Part shown: piece after piece, positions 1 to 9,300 of the stretch
Numbering within the stretch: the first letter of the stretch is position 1
Layout: the number at the start of each line of letters is the position of its first letter
Assembly: GCA_010279815.1 (NCBI GenBank)
Contig: QEOQ01000043.1
Span: 23,211-52,051, forward strand
Length of the DNA stretch: 28,841 nucleotides
From: Brachionus plicatilis
Lineage: Eukaryota; Rotifera; Eurotatoria; Ploima; Brachionidae
Reading direction: 5' to 3'
Program-made: the position numbers and the translations under genes
Notes under the pieces: model-generated
The model's database searches: none
Told to the model about the DNA's origin: nothing
Seen by the model: the letters and a program-made list of their open reading frames with translations, nothing else

Positions 1-118
1 GTTCATCTTTTATTCTTACTTGACCCTCTATATCTTTGATTCTTGATTCAAGCTTTTCTTTTAAACTGTTAGCATTCAAAATTTCTTGATCAAATTGCTG
101 CTTAATTTTTTCCAAATC
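1..118 (-). CDS. Coiled-coil coding segment, runs off the left edge
   Basis: Read on the minus strand from position 118 to the window edge there is an open frame rich in Leu, Ile, Lys, Glu and Gln (begins DLEKIKQQFDQEI, ends near IEGQVRIKDE) with heptad-like spacing, typical of a coiled coil. A similar block with the shared word RIKDEQ lies at 153-290, so this may be a repeated coiled-coil exon. No start or splice site can be fixed because the window ends here. It could belong to the same transcription unit or element as the endonuclease fragment at 286-1080. The protein is not recognised. Confidence 0.4.
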
Positions 119-152
119 AAAAACAAACCAATTCTTTTTCCTTTTTTAAGGC

Positions 153-290
153 TTAAATTTGATCAATTTTGTCTGTGTTTGCTTGAGACTTTTGGGGAAA
201 ACCGGCACCCCAGTCAGACAATGCATCAATTTGTTCATCTTTTATTCTCAATTCATTCTGCATCAATTCTATTCTATTTTTGAGTTCAGC
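153..290 (-). CDS. Coiled-coil coding segment, ends at a TAA stop
   Basis: Minus-strand open frame beginning around VAELKNRIELMQNELR, passing RIKDEQIDALSDWGAGF and ending at TAA (153-155). The first two thirds show a coiled-coil pattern; the end is polar. It overlaps the 3' end of the endonuclease-like frame at 286-1080 in a different phase, so either a one-base frameshift or an exon boundary separates the two. The word RIKDEQ recurs in the segment at 1-118. Function unknown. It may be the tail of a chimeric LINE-derived protein or an unrelated gene hit by the LINE. Confidence 0.35.
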   Translation of the reverse strand, partial: AELKNRIELMQNELRIKDEQIDALSDWGAGFPQKSQANTDKIDQI

Positions 291-1080
291 AACCACCGAA
301 ACGTCCATTAATTGTTTCCTGTTGGTGCTCGCATCTGGTTGTTAATTCTCCCATTTTATTCATTTTCTGGTTCAGCTGGGCCTCTAAACTAAATATTTGG
401 TTCCTGTAGTCAAAATCCTGACAGGTGTTCAACGATTTGTTAGATTTAAGCTCTTTTGAAAAAAGCAAACGCTGCACATCCCATTTCAGTGCATTCAAAC
501 TTTTTTCCACATTTTTTTCTATTTTTTCCTGAGCCATTTTGGCGCAAAAATCTATCAAAAACTGCACATATTCACCATTCTCGGTCTGAGCCTCATTTTC
601 CTGACACTTTGCCCAATTTATTTTTTCCAATAATTTATCATTTTTTTTGTTTGAGTTTAGATTCAAAAATATTGTCGGTTTGTGATCAGACAGAGCTAAA
701 TTTTCATCAACGTAGAAATCAGAGATTGAATTGAAAATATTGCAAGAGACGAAAGCTAAATCATTTATATTTGTACTTTTTTTGGAAGTAGGTTTGGTAT
801 TATTAAGAATTATTAGATTTTTTTCGTTTATTACTTCATCTAAATGTTGACCTCTTCTATTTTGACTTGTGCAGAACCAAGATTCGTGTAAAGCGTTGAA
901 GTCACCTAGTAGGATTATATCTATGTCTGTGTTTTTAATTATGTTTTCTAAAAATTTGTAGTCAGTTTTACTTCTCGGATGGGTAAATATATTTATAATT
1001 AGTATTTTTTTCGGATCTAAGTCGAGTTCTATTACTGAGACAATGTTTGAACTATCTTTAAAAGCTGCACTACAAGTCAA
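286..1080 (-). pseudogene. LINE endonuclease (EEP domain) fragment with coiled-coil tail
   Basis: A 264-residue minus-strand frame. Residues about 20-145 match the C-terminal two thirds of the endonuclease/exonuclease/phosphatase fold used by non-LTR retrotransposons to nick target DNA: a GDFNALHESW motif (about residues 58-67), an NDLAFV strand and the catalytic SDH in LALSDHKPTIF. The N-terminal part of the fold, with its catalytic Asn and Glu, is missing, and no reverse transcriptase follows. After about residue 150 the sequence turns Lys/Glu/Gln-rich and coiled-coil-like (for example FSLEAQLNQKMNKMGEL). The upstream truncation lies just before the remnant upstream region of the WD40 pseudogene (about 1080-1190). 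Probably a 5'-truncated, rearranged LINE copy; a domesticated EEP-coiled-coil chimera is a less likely alternative. Confidence 0.7.
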
Positions 1081-1189
1081 AATAGAAAAAAAAAAATAAA
1101 TTCAATTGTTTTTGAAAAAAAAGTAACAAGTAAATATCATTTTAAAAAAATTAATAGACAAAACAAAAATAAATATATATTTTTAGTCA

Positions 1190-2044
1190 GATGGACTTTA
1201 AAAAGTCACACAATTTGGGTTAGATCGCTTGTAGTTCTCCATAACGGTGATTTGGCTAGTGCATCGTGGGATAGTACTATTAAAATATGGAATCCAAATG
1301 ATTGGACTTTTAAAAATGACTTTGATCAGCCAATTAGATCATATTTTGTCACTTGCAGTTCTAAAAAATGGTGATTTGGTTAGTGGCTCAACTCAAAGTA
1401 AAATTAAAAAATGGAATTTAGTTGATGGAACTGAAATAATGGTATTAAATGGTTATTCAAAATATATCTCGTCACTTGAAATTCTTCAAAATGGAGATTT
1501 GGCTAGTGAATCAGCTGATAAAACTGTTAAAATATGAAATCTAATTGATGGAACTGTAAAATTGACTATAAGTGGCCACGCAAATTATGTTGAGTCGCTA
1601 GCAGTTCTTCAAAATGGTGATTTGGCAAGTGGATCAGCTGATAAAACTGTTAAAATATGAAATCTAATTGATGGAACTGTAAAATTGACTATAAGTGGCC
1701 ACGCAAATTATGTTGAGTCGCTAGCAGTTCTTCAAAATGGAGATTTGGCTAGTGAATCAGCTGATAAAACTGTTAAAATATGAAATCTAATTGATGGAAC
1801 TGTAAAATTGACTATAAGTGGCCACGCAAATTATGTTGAGTCGCTAGCAGTTCTTCAAAATGGTGATTTGGCAAGTGGATCATACGATCATACAATTAAA
1901 ATATCGACTTCAGATGATGTAACTGAAAAAATTATTTTCGACTGTCACTCAAATAATGTAATGACACTTGCAATTCTTCAAAATGGTGATTTGGCTAGTG
2001 GATCAGCAGATGAAACAATAAAGATATGGAGCTATTCTATTTGA
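1190..2044 (+). pseudogene. WD40-repeat protein pseudogene, seven blades
   Basis: Seven tandem WD40-type units of about 41 codons with the consensus HxxxVxSLAVLQNGDLASGSxDxTIKIWN, paralogous to the intact gene at 19069-19803. Such units fold into a beta-propeller used for protein binding. Defects: a frameshift near 1320-1345 between blades 1 and 2 (blade 1 reads LKSHTIWVRSLVVLHNGD; the frame from about 1326 reads HILSLAVLKNGDLVSGS), then TGA in place of the Trp codon of IW at 1535-1537, 1658-1660 and 1781-1783. The last blade ends IKIWSYSI then TGA (2042-2044). Upstream, about 1109-1160 retains similarity to the sequence before the intact paralogue (aattcaattgtttttgaaaa), so the duplication included 5' sequence that the LINE fragment has since truncated. 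Confidence 0.9.
1497..1866 (+). repeat. Three direct copies of a 123-bp WD40 unit
   Basis: Three consecutive near-identical copies with an exact 123-bp period (41 codons, one propeller blade). All three carry the same TGA at 1535, 1658 and 1781. The copies alternate between GAATCAGCTGAT and GGATCAGCTGAT at the Ser-Glu-Ser or Ser-Gly-Ser site. The shared nonsense codon shows that the unit multiplied, or was homogenised by gene conversion, after the stop arose. Confidence 0.93.
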
Positions 2045-2285
2045 AAATTTTTTTTACTTATTTTTATTTTTAAATCCAAATTTCGTTAGAATGTATCATG
2101 CCCTTTTTCGATTTCCTCTAATAAAACCTTCTTTTAATACCGTTTTTCCTCGTTCGACTGTGCTGTACCACAAACTTAGACACGCTTTTGAACCATGCAC
2201 ATATAATTAATGAAAAAAATACAAGAAAAGAATATATTTTATTTTCATTTCGAATTCTTTACTAAATAAGATTTGATTTTTTACC
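2045..2285. other. AT-rich spacer, no gene seen
   Basis: 3' flank of the WD40 pseudogene. A short minus-strand open stretch at about 2098-2200 (reads SKACLSLWYSTVERGK) is slightly less AT-rich and may be an element remnant, but no family could be assigned. Confidence 0.4.
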
Positions 2286-2947
2286 ATTTTGAAGAACTAG
2301 TGCGGTGTAAAATATTATTGTTGTAAAATATTAAAAAAAAGGAAAAAAAAAATTTAAGGTTAATAAATCGATTTTATCGAAATCTACATTTTATCAAATG
2401 ACTAAATAAACATTTTTTTTTGTTTTGTTTTTTTTACTTGATTATTGGTGCTGCCCCTAGAATTAAGATTTTTTTTCGGACATCAATTAATGCTTAATGG
2501 ATTCAAATTGAATATATAAAATATTATACAAAAATTCAAAATCAAAATTTTTACATAAACTTTTTTCATAAAATCTAACTTTATTTGGGCTAAATTGTGT
2601 GCTCAAAGGTCAAAGTCAATCCGAAATCCTATCGGACGCAGTCCGTAAATTATAAATAATTAAATAATTTAAATTTTACATGAATATTTTTCTAAATAAT
2701 TTTATATTGTCAATTTTATGTTATTATTTTTTAAAAGTAACAATAATGAATATTTATTAGCTTAATAAATCAATTTTTATGAAAAGATTTCTTATTTCAG
2801 AACAAATTCGAATATTCTTAAATCAAAAGATTCTTTTGTTCTAAATGAAAACGTTGATTTAGTTTATTATTTTCTAATTGCTAGATATATTCAAATAAAA
2901 AAAGTTAATTTTAATTCGTCATTTATTTTGATTAAACGTCAATTAAA
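2286..2947 (+). repeat. Left arm of the large inverted repeat
   Basis: Starts attttgaagaactagtgcgg; similarity to the right arm stops after gtcaattaaa near 2947, where the arms diverge (tcaaaggttt versus ataaaggtca). No open reading frame of note. Confidence 0.88.
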
Positions 2948-3062
2948 TCAAAGGTTTAGGTTTTATATATGTAAGTTTTACATATCATCTGATAGATAAT
3001 CAAACAAGGATTTAGATGATATATAGATATTTTTTTTATTACATTCGGTTCAAAAGATATAC

Positions 3063-3268
3063 TCAAAAATCCTTAAATTTTAACCTTCTTATAAAAAGTA
3101 AAAAATTTGGTATATTTTTGATTTTGATCGCATAACTCTTGAATGGAACAAGATATTTACACCAAATTTTGAAAAATTTCGTCGCCCAATTCACCTGACT
3201 TGAACCCATGCGATTTTTATCTTCGAAAACAAACTCGCGCCAACCTTTATTGAACACCCGTTAGTAAA
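3063..3268. mobile_element. Mariner-like remnant in the palindrome loop
   Basis: On the plus strand about 3186-3220 reads PNSPDLNPCDFYL, the conserved block around the third catalytic Asp of mariner-family transposases. It is followed by cgaaaacaaactcgcg and gaacacccgtta, a stretch repeated at 4508-4556. Read from the other side the end is taACGGGTGTTCAATAAAGG, which may be a terminal inverted repeat next to a TA target. No continuous transposase frame survives. Confidence 0.5.
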
Positions 3269-3347
3269 AATGATTATCCCATCAGTAAATTTTGTTCAGA
3301 AAATTATTTGTCAGCAAAATTATTTTTTCATCAGCAAAATATTATAA

Positions 3348-3520
3348 TGGTCAGTAAAATTATTTTTTAGCTAATCATAATAACAAAACGACATCATTTG
3401 AGCAGCGAATAAGTTATTATCGTAGCGGTGATACTGACGTTGAAGCTGAAGAAATCGAGGCACCTGTTTATAAGAAAACGCGTGGTTTTACTGATTAAAT
3501 AAACATTATTTTACTGACCA
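3348..3520. mobile_element. 173-bp unit bounded by TGGTCAGTAAAAT inverted repeats
   Basis: Left end tggtcagtaaaat (3348-3360) and right end attttactgacca (3508-3520) are exact inverted copies. Between them is a short, less AT-rich open frame (3371-3498). Just upstream, 3269-3347 holds several degenerate copies of the same TCAGyAAAATTATTTTTT word. Probably a MITE-like insertion nested in the palindrome loop, with the flank TAA on the left and TTAA on the right. Confidence 0.55.
3371..3498 (+). CDS. Short unassigned coding fragment, possibly a last exon
   Basis: Preceded by a splice-acceptor-like ttttttag at 3370, the frame reads NHNNKTTSFEQRISYYRSG, then TDVEAEEIEAPVYKKTRG and FTD, ending at TAA (3496-3498). 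It is acidic then basic and less AT-rich than its surroundings, which suggests real coding origin. It sits entirely inside the 173-bp inverted-repeat unit. No family recognised. Confidence 0.35.
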
Positions 3521-3757
3521 TTAACTAGGATCATTCCAGGGATTTTTTTCGGTTCAAAGAGTGAATAATCATATAGTCATTAATTATTTGATTCCTTTCC
3601 AGCTGAAACATGCGACATCCACTTGGCAAGATTTTTTTTTTTTAATTTTTCACTAAAACTTTAAGAAAAAAAGACCTGGTTCTATCAATATAAAACACAC
3701 AAGATAAAATTCAAAATATCTCTTTTTTAAAAAATTAAATTAGTCATTGACCTTTAT

Positions 3758-4419
3758 TTTAATTGACGTTTAATCAAAATAAATGACGAATTAAAATTAA
3801 CTTTTTTTATTTGAATATATCTAGCAATTAGAAAATAATAAACTAAATCAACGTTTTCATTTAGAACAAAAGAATCTTTTGATTTAAGAATATTCGAATT
3901 TGTTCTGAAATAAGAAATCTTTTCATAAAAATTGATTTATTAAGCTAATAAATATTCATTATTGTTACTTTTAAAAAATAATAACATAAAATTGACAATA
4001 TAAAATTATTTAGAAAAATATTCATGTAAAATTTAAATTATTTAATTATTTATAATTTACGGACTGCGTCCGATAGGATTTCGGATTGACTTTGACCTTT
4101 GAGCACACAATTTAGCCCAAATAAAGTTAGATTTTATGAAAAAAGTTTATGTAAAAATTTTGATTTTGAATTTTTGTATAATATTTTATATATTCAATTT
4201 GAATCCATTAAGCATTAATTGATGTCCGAAAAAAAATCTTAATTCTAGGGGCAGCACCAATAATCAAGTAAAAAAAACAAAACAAAAAAAAATGTTTATT
4301 TAGTCATTTGATAAAATGTAGATTTCGATAAAATCGATTTATTAACCTTAAATTTTTTTTTTCCTTTTTTTTAATATTTTACAACAATAATATTTTACAC
4401 CGCACTAGTTCTTCAAAAT
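3758..4419 (-). repeat. Right arm of the large inverted repeat
   Basis: Reverse complement of 2286-2947, ending ccgcactagttcttcaaaat. Differences seen by eye are limited to single-base run-length changes, so the arms are either very young or kept identical by gene conversion. Confidence 0.88.
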
Positions 4420-4429
4420 AATACAAAGT

Positions 4430-4556
4430 GTTTTGTAATCATGAAGGTCTAATGTATATATGTATAAAATTTCAAAAGTTTTGGATGAACCAATCACCAG
4501 ATTTTATCGAAAACAAACTCGCGTCAACCTTTATTGAACACCCGTTAAATAAAATA
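4430..4556. mobile_element. Second copy of the mariner-like end
   Basis: Shares cgaaaacaaactcgcg(t/c)caacc and tttattgaacacccgtta with 3224-3268 and has diverged similarity upstream (accaatcacc versus cccaattcacc). It lies just outside the right arm of the palindrome, so copies of this element end flank and sit inside the inverted-repeat structure. No coding capacity remains. Confidence 0.5.
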
Positions 4557-5031
4557 TTATATTTACTGATTAATTCTATTATTTTTACTGAAGCAATAAT
4601 CATAGGCCAAATTTCATTTATTTTCAAATTTTTATGTTCAAATTTATTTAAATTATTAAATTAATTGAATAAAAATAGTAAATTAATAAATTTTAGTCTT
4701 GTTAGGCCTTTTAAAATATCCATGGTCAATCACACTTTTTACAAAAACTCTCTATTTCTTTTGTACTAGGCTTTTAAATAAATAATTTTATAAAATAAAT
4801 TTTTTTTTTTTGAGTCTTGATTTTCAGTATTTTTTAAACTTTAGGGCTATATATCATTAAGTTGAAAATTTCCGAGAAAACAAGGGGAAGTTACTGAATA
4901 AAATACCTGATTTAAAGGCTTAAAGTTTACCCTTTATTTTGATATAAAATATGTGATAGTGGCCTTGTCCTAATATGAAAAAATAAATATAGAAAAATTT
5001 GGATTATTTTTTTATTTAATTAAAATTATTT
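4557..5031. other. AT-rich intergenic stretch, nothing recognised
   Basis: Poly-A/T rich, no open frame with coding character, no structured RNA seen. Confidence 0.5.
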
Positions 5032-5262
5032 GTGACAATATTCCCCTTTAGCTTCTTCAACACTCCTCACTCTTTTATTAAAGCATCTTATAGACTTTTC
5101 AATTTGTTATTATTTACCCGTCCGACACCTCTTTTAATTTCCTCAATAAATTCTTACCTATTTGAGAATTTGTTTTGCCTCATTTTTGATACTACTTCGT
5201 TCCAAAAAAGTAGTCACATGGATTTAGATCTGGCAAATTCGGTGGCCAATTTGATTTTCTGA
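5032..5262 (-). pseudogene. Mariner transposase C-terminal remnant
   Basis: On the minus strand, about 5262-5195 reads SNWPPNLPDLNPCDYFFGTK, the hallmark segment around the third catalytic aspartate of mariner transposases. Downstream the frame is broken by several stops, although scattered Lys/Glu-rich blocks (for example LLRKLKEVSDG) still resemble the transposase tail. The open frame on the plus strand here is only a shadow. A dead element copy. Confidence 0.75.
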
Positions 5263-5679
5263 TAAATTTGAACAAATTTGAATAAAGTTAATTATTTAAA
5301 AGCTTAAATTCAATTATATAGGTGTTCAAAATTTTAAGATAATACCTTAAATAAATCAAAAGTTATTCGATAAAAACATAAAACACCCAAGTTTTTTACA
5401 TTTTAGAACAATGGCCATTTTTTGGTGTTATTTGATTGTATCATCTCGAAAACTAGACGGAATAAAACAATCTACAGCTCATTTTAATCATAAAAAAATT
5501 CTCTACAAAATGATATATAAAACTCGCAACTTTTATACGGTGATTAATGAGGACAACCTAGGTCGCAGGTAGGGGTCAATTAGTAGGCCAGAGTGGACTA
5601 ATTTGTAAAAGAAAGTTTTATAAAAATATCAATTTCAGAAACTAGAGAAAAAAAGCTGTAAACCCTCAAAATTTCACTA
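5263..5679. other. AT-rich spacer, nothing recognised
   Basis: A mildly GC-rich patch at about 5545-5600 (cctaggtcgcaggtagggg) is the only notable composition change; no frame or RNA could be assigned. Confidence 0.4.
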
Positions 5680-6042
5680 TTTATAGACTTAAAAGTCAAG
5701 ATTTTTAAAAAACGAGTTCAATAATTTGTTTAAAAAAGATAATTTTTTTTACTGGGATTATATCTAATTCAATTAAAATTATTGATAACTAAATAATTAT
5801 TAACTAATATAGATTTTTATTTTCTATTAAAAGATTTGATAGAAAAATTACGGAAATTTTTAAATCTAGGTATCACTTAATTAGCTTTTATCAATGGAAA
5901 AATTTTCTTTGCTAAAATTTTTGTTTAAAGAAGCTATGAAATTTAAATTTAATCTAAAAAATTTCAAATTCAAAAATATTTATTTCAAAAAAATAACGCA
6001 AAAAGAATAAAATTTTTTTTTTTCTTTAAATTGTTGAAATCT
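5680..6042 (+). repeat. 363-bp dispersed repeat, copy 1
   Basis: Runs from ttatagacttaaaagtcaag to ttaaattgttgaaatct and is the near-perfect reverse complement of 14548-14910. It has no coding frame and no terminal inverted repeats. It ends 38 bp before the tRNA-Glu gene. Identity over about 360 bp at 8.5 kb distance points to a recently active, unclassified repeat or a recent inverted duplication. Confidence 0.9.
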
Positions 6043-6080
6043 CTATTTAAAATCTAGTTTATTTTTTTAAAGTATTAGGA

Positions 6081-6152
6081 TCCCGCGTGGTCTAGTGGTT
6101 AGGATTTGACGCTCTCACCGTCAAGGCCCGGGTTCAATTCCCGGCACGGGAA
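6081..6152 (+). tRNA. tRNA-Glu (anticodon CTC)
   Basis: A 72-nt cloverleaf. The acceptor stem TCCCGCG pairs with CACGGGA with one C-A mismatch at the sixth pair. The D-arm and A-box read TGGTCTAGTGG, the anticodon loop is CTCTCAC with CTC at 6114-6116, and the T-arm and B-box read GGTTCAATTCC. The sequence follows the conserved animal tRNA-Glu pattern very closely. CCA is not encoded, as expected for a nuclear tRNA. The gene reads and splices GAG codons; there is no intron. Confidence 0.97.
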
Positions 6153-6155
6153 AAT

Positions 6156-6160
6156 ATTTT
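6156..6160 (+). terminator. Pol III T-run terminator of the tRNA
   Basis: A run of five T begins four bases after the discriminator base and is followed by a second T-run (6163-6168), as expected for RNA polymerase III termination. Confidence 0.6.
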
Positions 6161-6377
6161 TGGTTTTTTCAAAATAAAATAAAATTTTCAATCAGCTTGA
6201 ATCAAATTTAAATCAAGCTTTTTTTTTTAAAACTTTCAAAATTCTTTTAAAGAATAAATTTGAAAAAAATGTTTTTTCTTTTCAAGACATCTAATTTTTC
6301 AATTCAATTTTACGCATATACAATACTAAAAGAATTGAAATTAAAAATTTTCTTGATTAAATTAATTTATTTTAAAA

Positions 6378-9300
6378 ATGATTCACGAACTTTTAATGTG
6401 TCTCTTAGGCAATGCAGGTGGAATTTATCAATTTTTGGTCGAGAACAACAAGACTAGAATAAAAGTAATTTTGTTTATTTTTCCAAAAAAAAATTTTTTT
6501 CATAATCAATTCAGCTAGTGGAAAATTTAGAATTCATCCATCCAGCTGAAGTCGAAATATGCAATAAACTGGCCGAACTGGGAAATTTTTACAAACAAAT
6601 CTATGACTTCCACGAAAATTATTCATTCGCAAAGACTTTTGAAAACAAACCACTAAAAAGTAAAATAAAAAATTTTCAAAGTCTAATTTTTTTTTTTTTA
6701 ATTTTATTTTAATAGCCGGATATTATTTATTTGCCTTTTGCAATGGGCTAAATTTAGTGGTTCTTGAGCCTTATCGATTAAAGATAAGCGCGCTGGAAAT
6801 GAACCTTCTAAAAGACCATCATCACAACGTCACATTCTTGCAGTCTCACCTGGAGCATGTAAAATTAAACATCTTTGTTTCTTGACTTTTTTTTATTTAA
6901 AATATTTAGCACTACACTCTGTTTACCTACATTTGTTCTTTAATTGATGAAATAACCTCTAAAAAACTGCACGGATGTCAGATAGTTGATCTTGTATACA
7001 AATACTCGATCTCGGGGGACAGACTAATCAAAGAAACATTCGAAAAGTAAACAAATTTTTGAAAAAAAATTTATTTTTTGTTTTCAAAATAAAAATTAGG
7101 ATATTGACGGTGAGCCATGAAGTTTTGTTTAAACAATTAAGAGATTGGTTGATTTTCGGAAATTTAAATGATAAATATGAAGAATTTTTTATCTATTTGG
7201 ACCGAAAAAATTTGGAATCAGCAGAGACTTCTAGTGACAAAAATAGCCAAAATACTTTTGATTGCGCTTCCACTTTAAACGAAGCCGAGGAGATGATTTT
7301 AGGCAACAAATTTTCGTCAAAATTTTCCCAGTTTTCACTTAACAGTGCTCAGCTGCCATCTTACATTTCGTTGAAGATTGCTAACAAAATTCTGTTCACT
7401 GGCGAATTGCTGCAGCTTTTCAAGTCCAAGTCAAGTGATGAAATCTATTCTGACGAGAAAAATAGCACTCAATTCTGTCAAAATTTATCTGTTAATAAAA
7501 TTCAGTTGATTAAAGAAAAAAATAAATGTAACCAAAAAAATTTCTTATTTATAAAAATTTTTCTAAATTTAAAATTTTTAGCTCTAAATGAAGAATCGAA
7601 TATTATGATCACAAAAATGGAGATTTTTTCCAAAAAAATCTGGTCAATATCGCAGAATCAATTTTCGATAATTGTTTTTGAATCGTTTATTAACGAAATT
7701 AGGGACTATATCTCTGAAGTTTGAAATAAAAAATTTTTTTTTGAATTTTATTTAGAACAAAATTGAAGGAAGTTTGGTCAATTATTGTGGGAAAATACAA
7801 TCTTTTGGGCGAGTTTCATAAATTAAAAGATATGTTTTTAATGGGTCGCGGTGAATTATTTGCCACGTTTTTGGACACTGCCAAAAATTTATTAAATAAA
7901 CCAATTGATCAAAATTTTGAATATAGTAATATTATTTTCTAATTTATTGAGATGAATTTTATTTTTCCTTTTTTTATTTCAAGACATTAACTACTATTTT
8001 CAAAAATCTATATCCAGAATGTTGTTAGATGAAGAAGATTGGCCAGCAAAATTCAAAGTTATCAGTTTCGAACCAAGTAATTCTAATTTAGCTTTATTAT
8101 TCATCTGTTATTTTTCTATTTTAATGTAAAAGCAGAAAAATATTTCACTCTAGATAATGTACAAATTATTTTTTATTTTTTAAATATTGTAGGAGTAGAG
8201 GGGAGAATTTGATACTAAAATTTGTTCAAATTTTATGAGAAATTCAGCAAAAATAGGGTAAAATACTAAAAATTAAAATTTTACGTAAATATTCGGTATT
8301 TTTATTTAAATGGCTAATTTTAGTAAAAATTATTCCTGGCAAAATTTTTTCAACTAACTGAATTTTTGTATTTAAATTTTGCTAGAAATATTGCAGAATA
8401 CTTTTTTTAAAGATTTTGATAAAATTAAAGTTATTTACTAAGCAAAAATTTCTTAAAGAAAAAGAAAAAAACTATACAATTCAAAAAAATAAATATTTAT
8501 TTGAAAAAACTGTTAAAATTTCAAATAAAATAAATAAAATAAAATTCAAATAAATTTTTTATATCGAGTCAAAAGACTCGTTTGGTGCTTAAAGTAATGA
8601 TAAATTTATTTTTGACAAGAAATTATATTTACCAATTAAACAAGAAATTACAAAAAGAATAAAAATTACTATAAGGTTATATGTCTATTGAATAATAAAT
8701 AACGGCTGGCTGAAAGTAAGGACTAAGTTTCCATTCCAACCAGCAAATTATTTTTTAAAAAATTTAAAAAAATTAAAAAAAAAGTAGTAAAAACTAAAAT
8801 AACTGACTCGGATGAAAAAACTTTTGAAAAATTTTTAATTTTTTCACAAATTATTTTTTGGGTTTTCGTTGAACTTATTTTTCATTTAGTTTTAATTAAA
8901 AATTTTGAAATTTAGAAAGAGATAATTGATTCACAACAAACAAAAACTGTCACCCACAATTAAAAATCTCTCTTGCCTACAAAAATTAAATTAATAAAAT
9001 ATTTATTAAACACAGTAATTTTGATTTTTCTTAAATAACCAATTCGTGAAAAACTATACCAATGCACCATGGATTAGTTAATTTAATAGTTCTCGCATCT
9101 GGTTTTGTAAAGTTTTCAAATTGCTTAGAATGAATATCTCAAAATTTTTTGTGTGGGTAATAGTTTTTTTATTGTTGGTACTAGATAGACCCTTGCCTAG
9201 ATGTTTTCTGAAGCTGTTCTCTAGCGAATAGAGTTTGCTTAAATAATAAATAACTATTCATAATATTTTTTTAGGCATCAAAAATCCCGGTTCTATCTTT

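Larger units (their letters stand above)
2286..4419. mobile_element. Palindromic element with 662-bp terminal inverted repeats
   Basis: The left arm (2286-2947) and right arm (3758-4419) read as essentially perfect reverse complements, including poly-A/T runs and the distinctive GC-containing block around 2578-2650 and its partner at about 4055-4130. A loop of about 810 bp separates them. No clear target-site duplication is visible: the left flank is tttacc and the right flank is aatacaa. The loop carries mariner-like debris and a small inverted-repeat unit, not a full transposase. It resembles a foldback element or a non-autonomous long-TIR transposon. An inverted duplication of chromosomal sequence is the alternative. 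Confidence 0.85.

Noticed and set aside
1535..1783. In-frame TGA at Trp positions as a sign that TGA codes for Trp
   Set aside because: The intact WD40 paralogue and GCP4 use TGG for Trp. The pseudogene also has a frameshift, and the three TGA codons are copies of one event in a tandem array.
4428..4664. 78-codon plus-strand frame across the mariner-like end
   Set aside because: It crosses an element boundary; its first half is repeat sequence shared with 3224-3268 and its second half is AT-rich hydrophobic noise.
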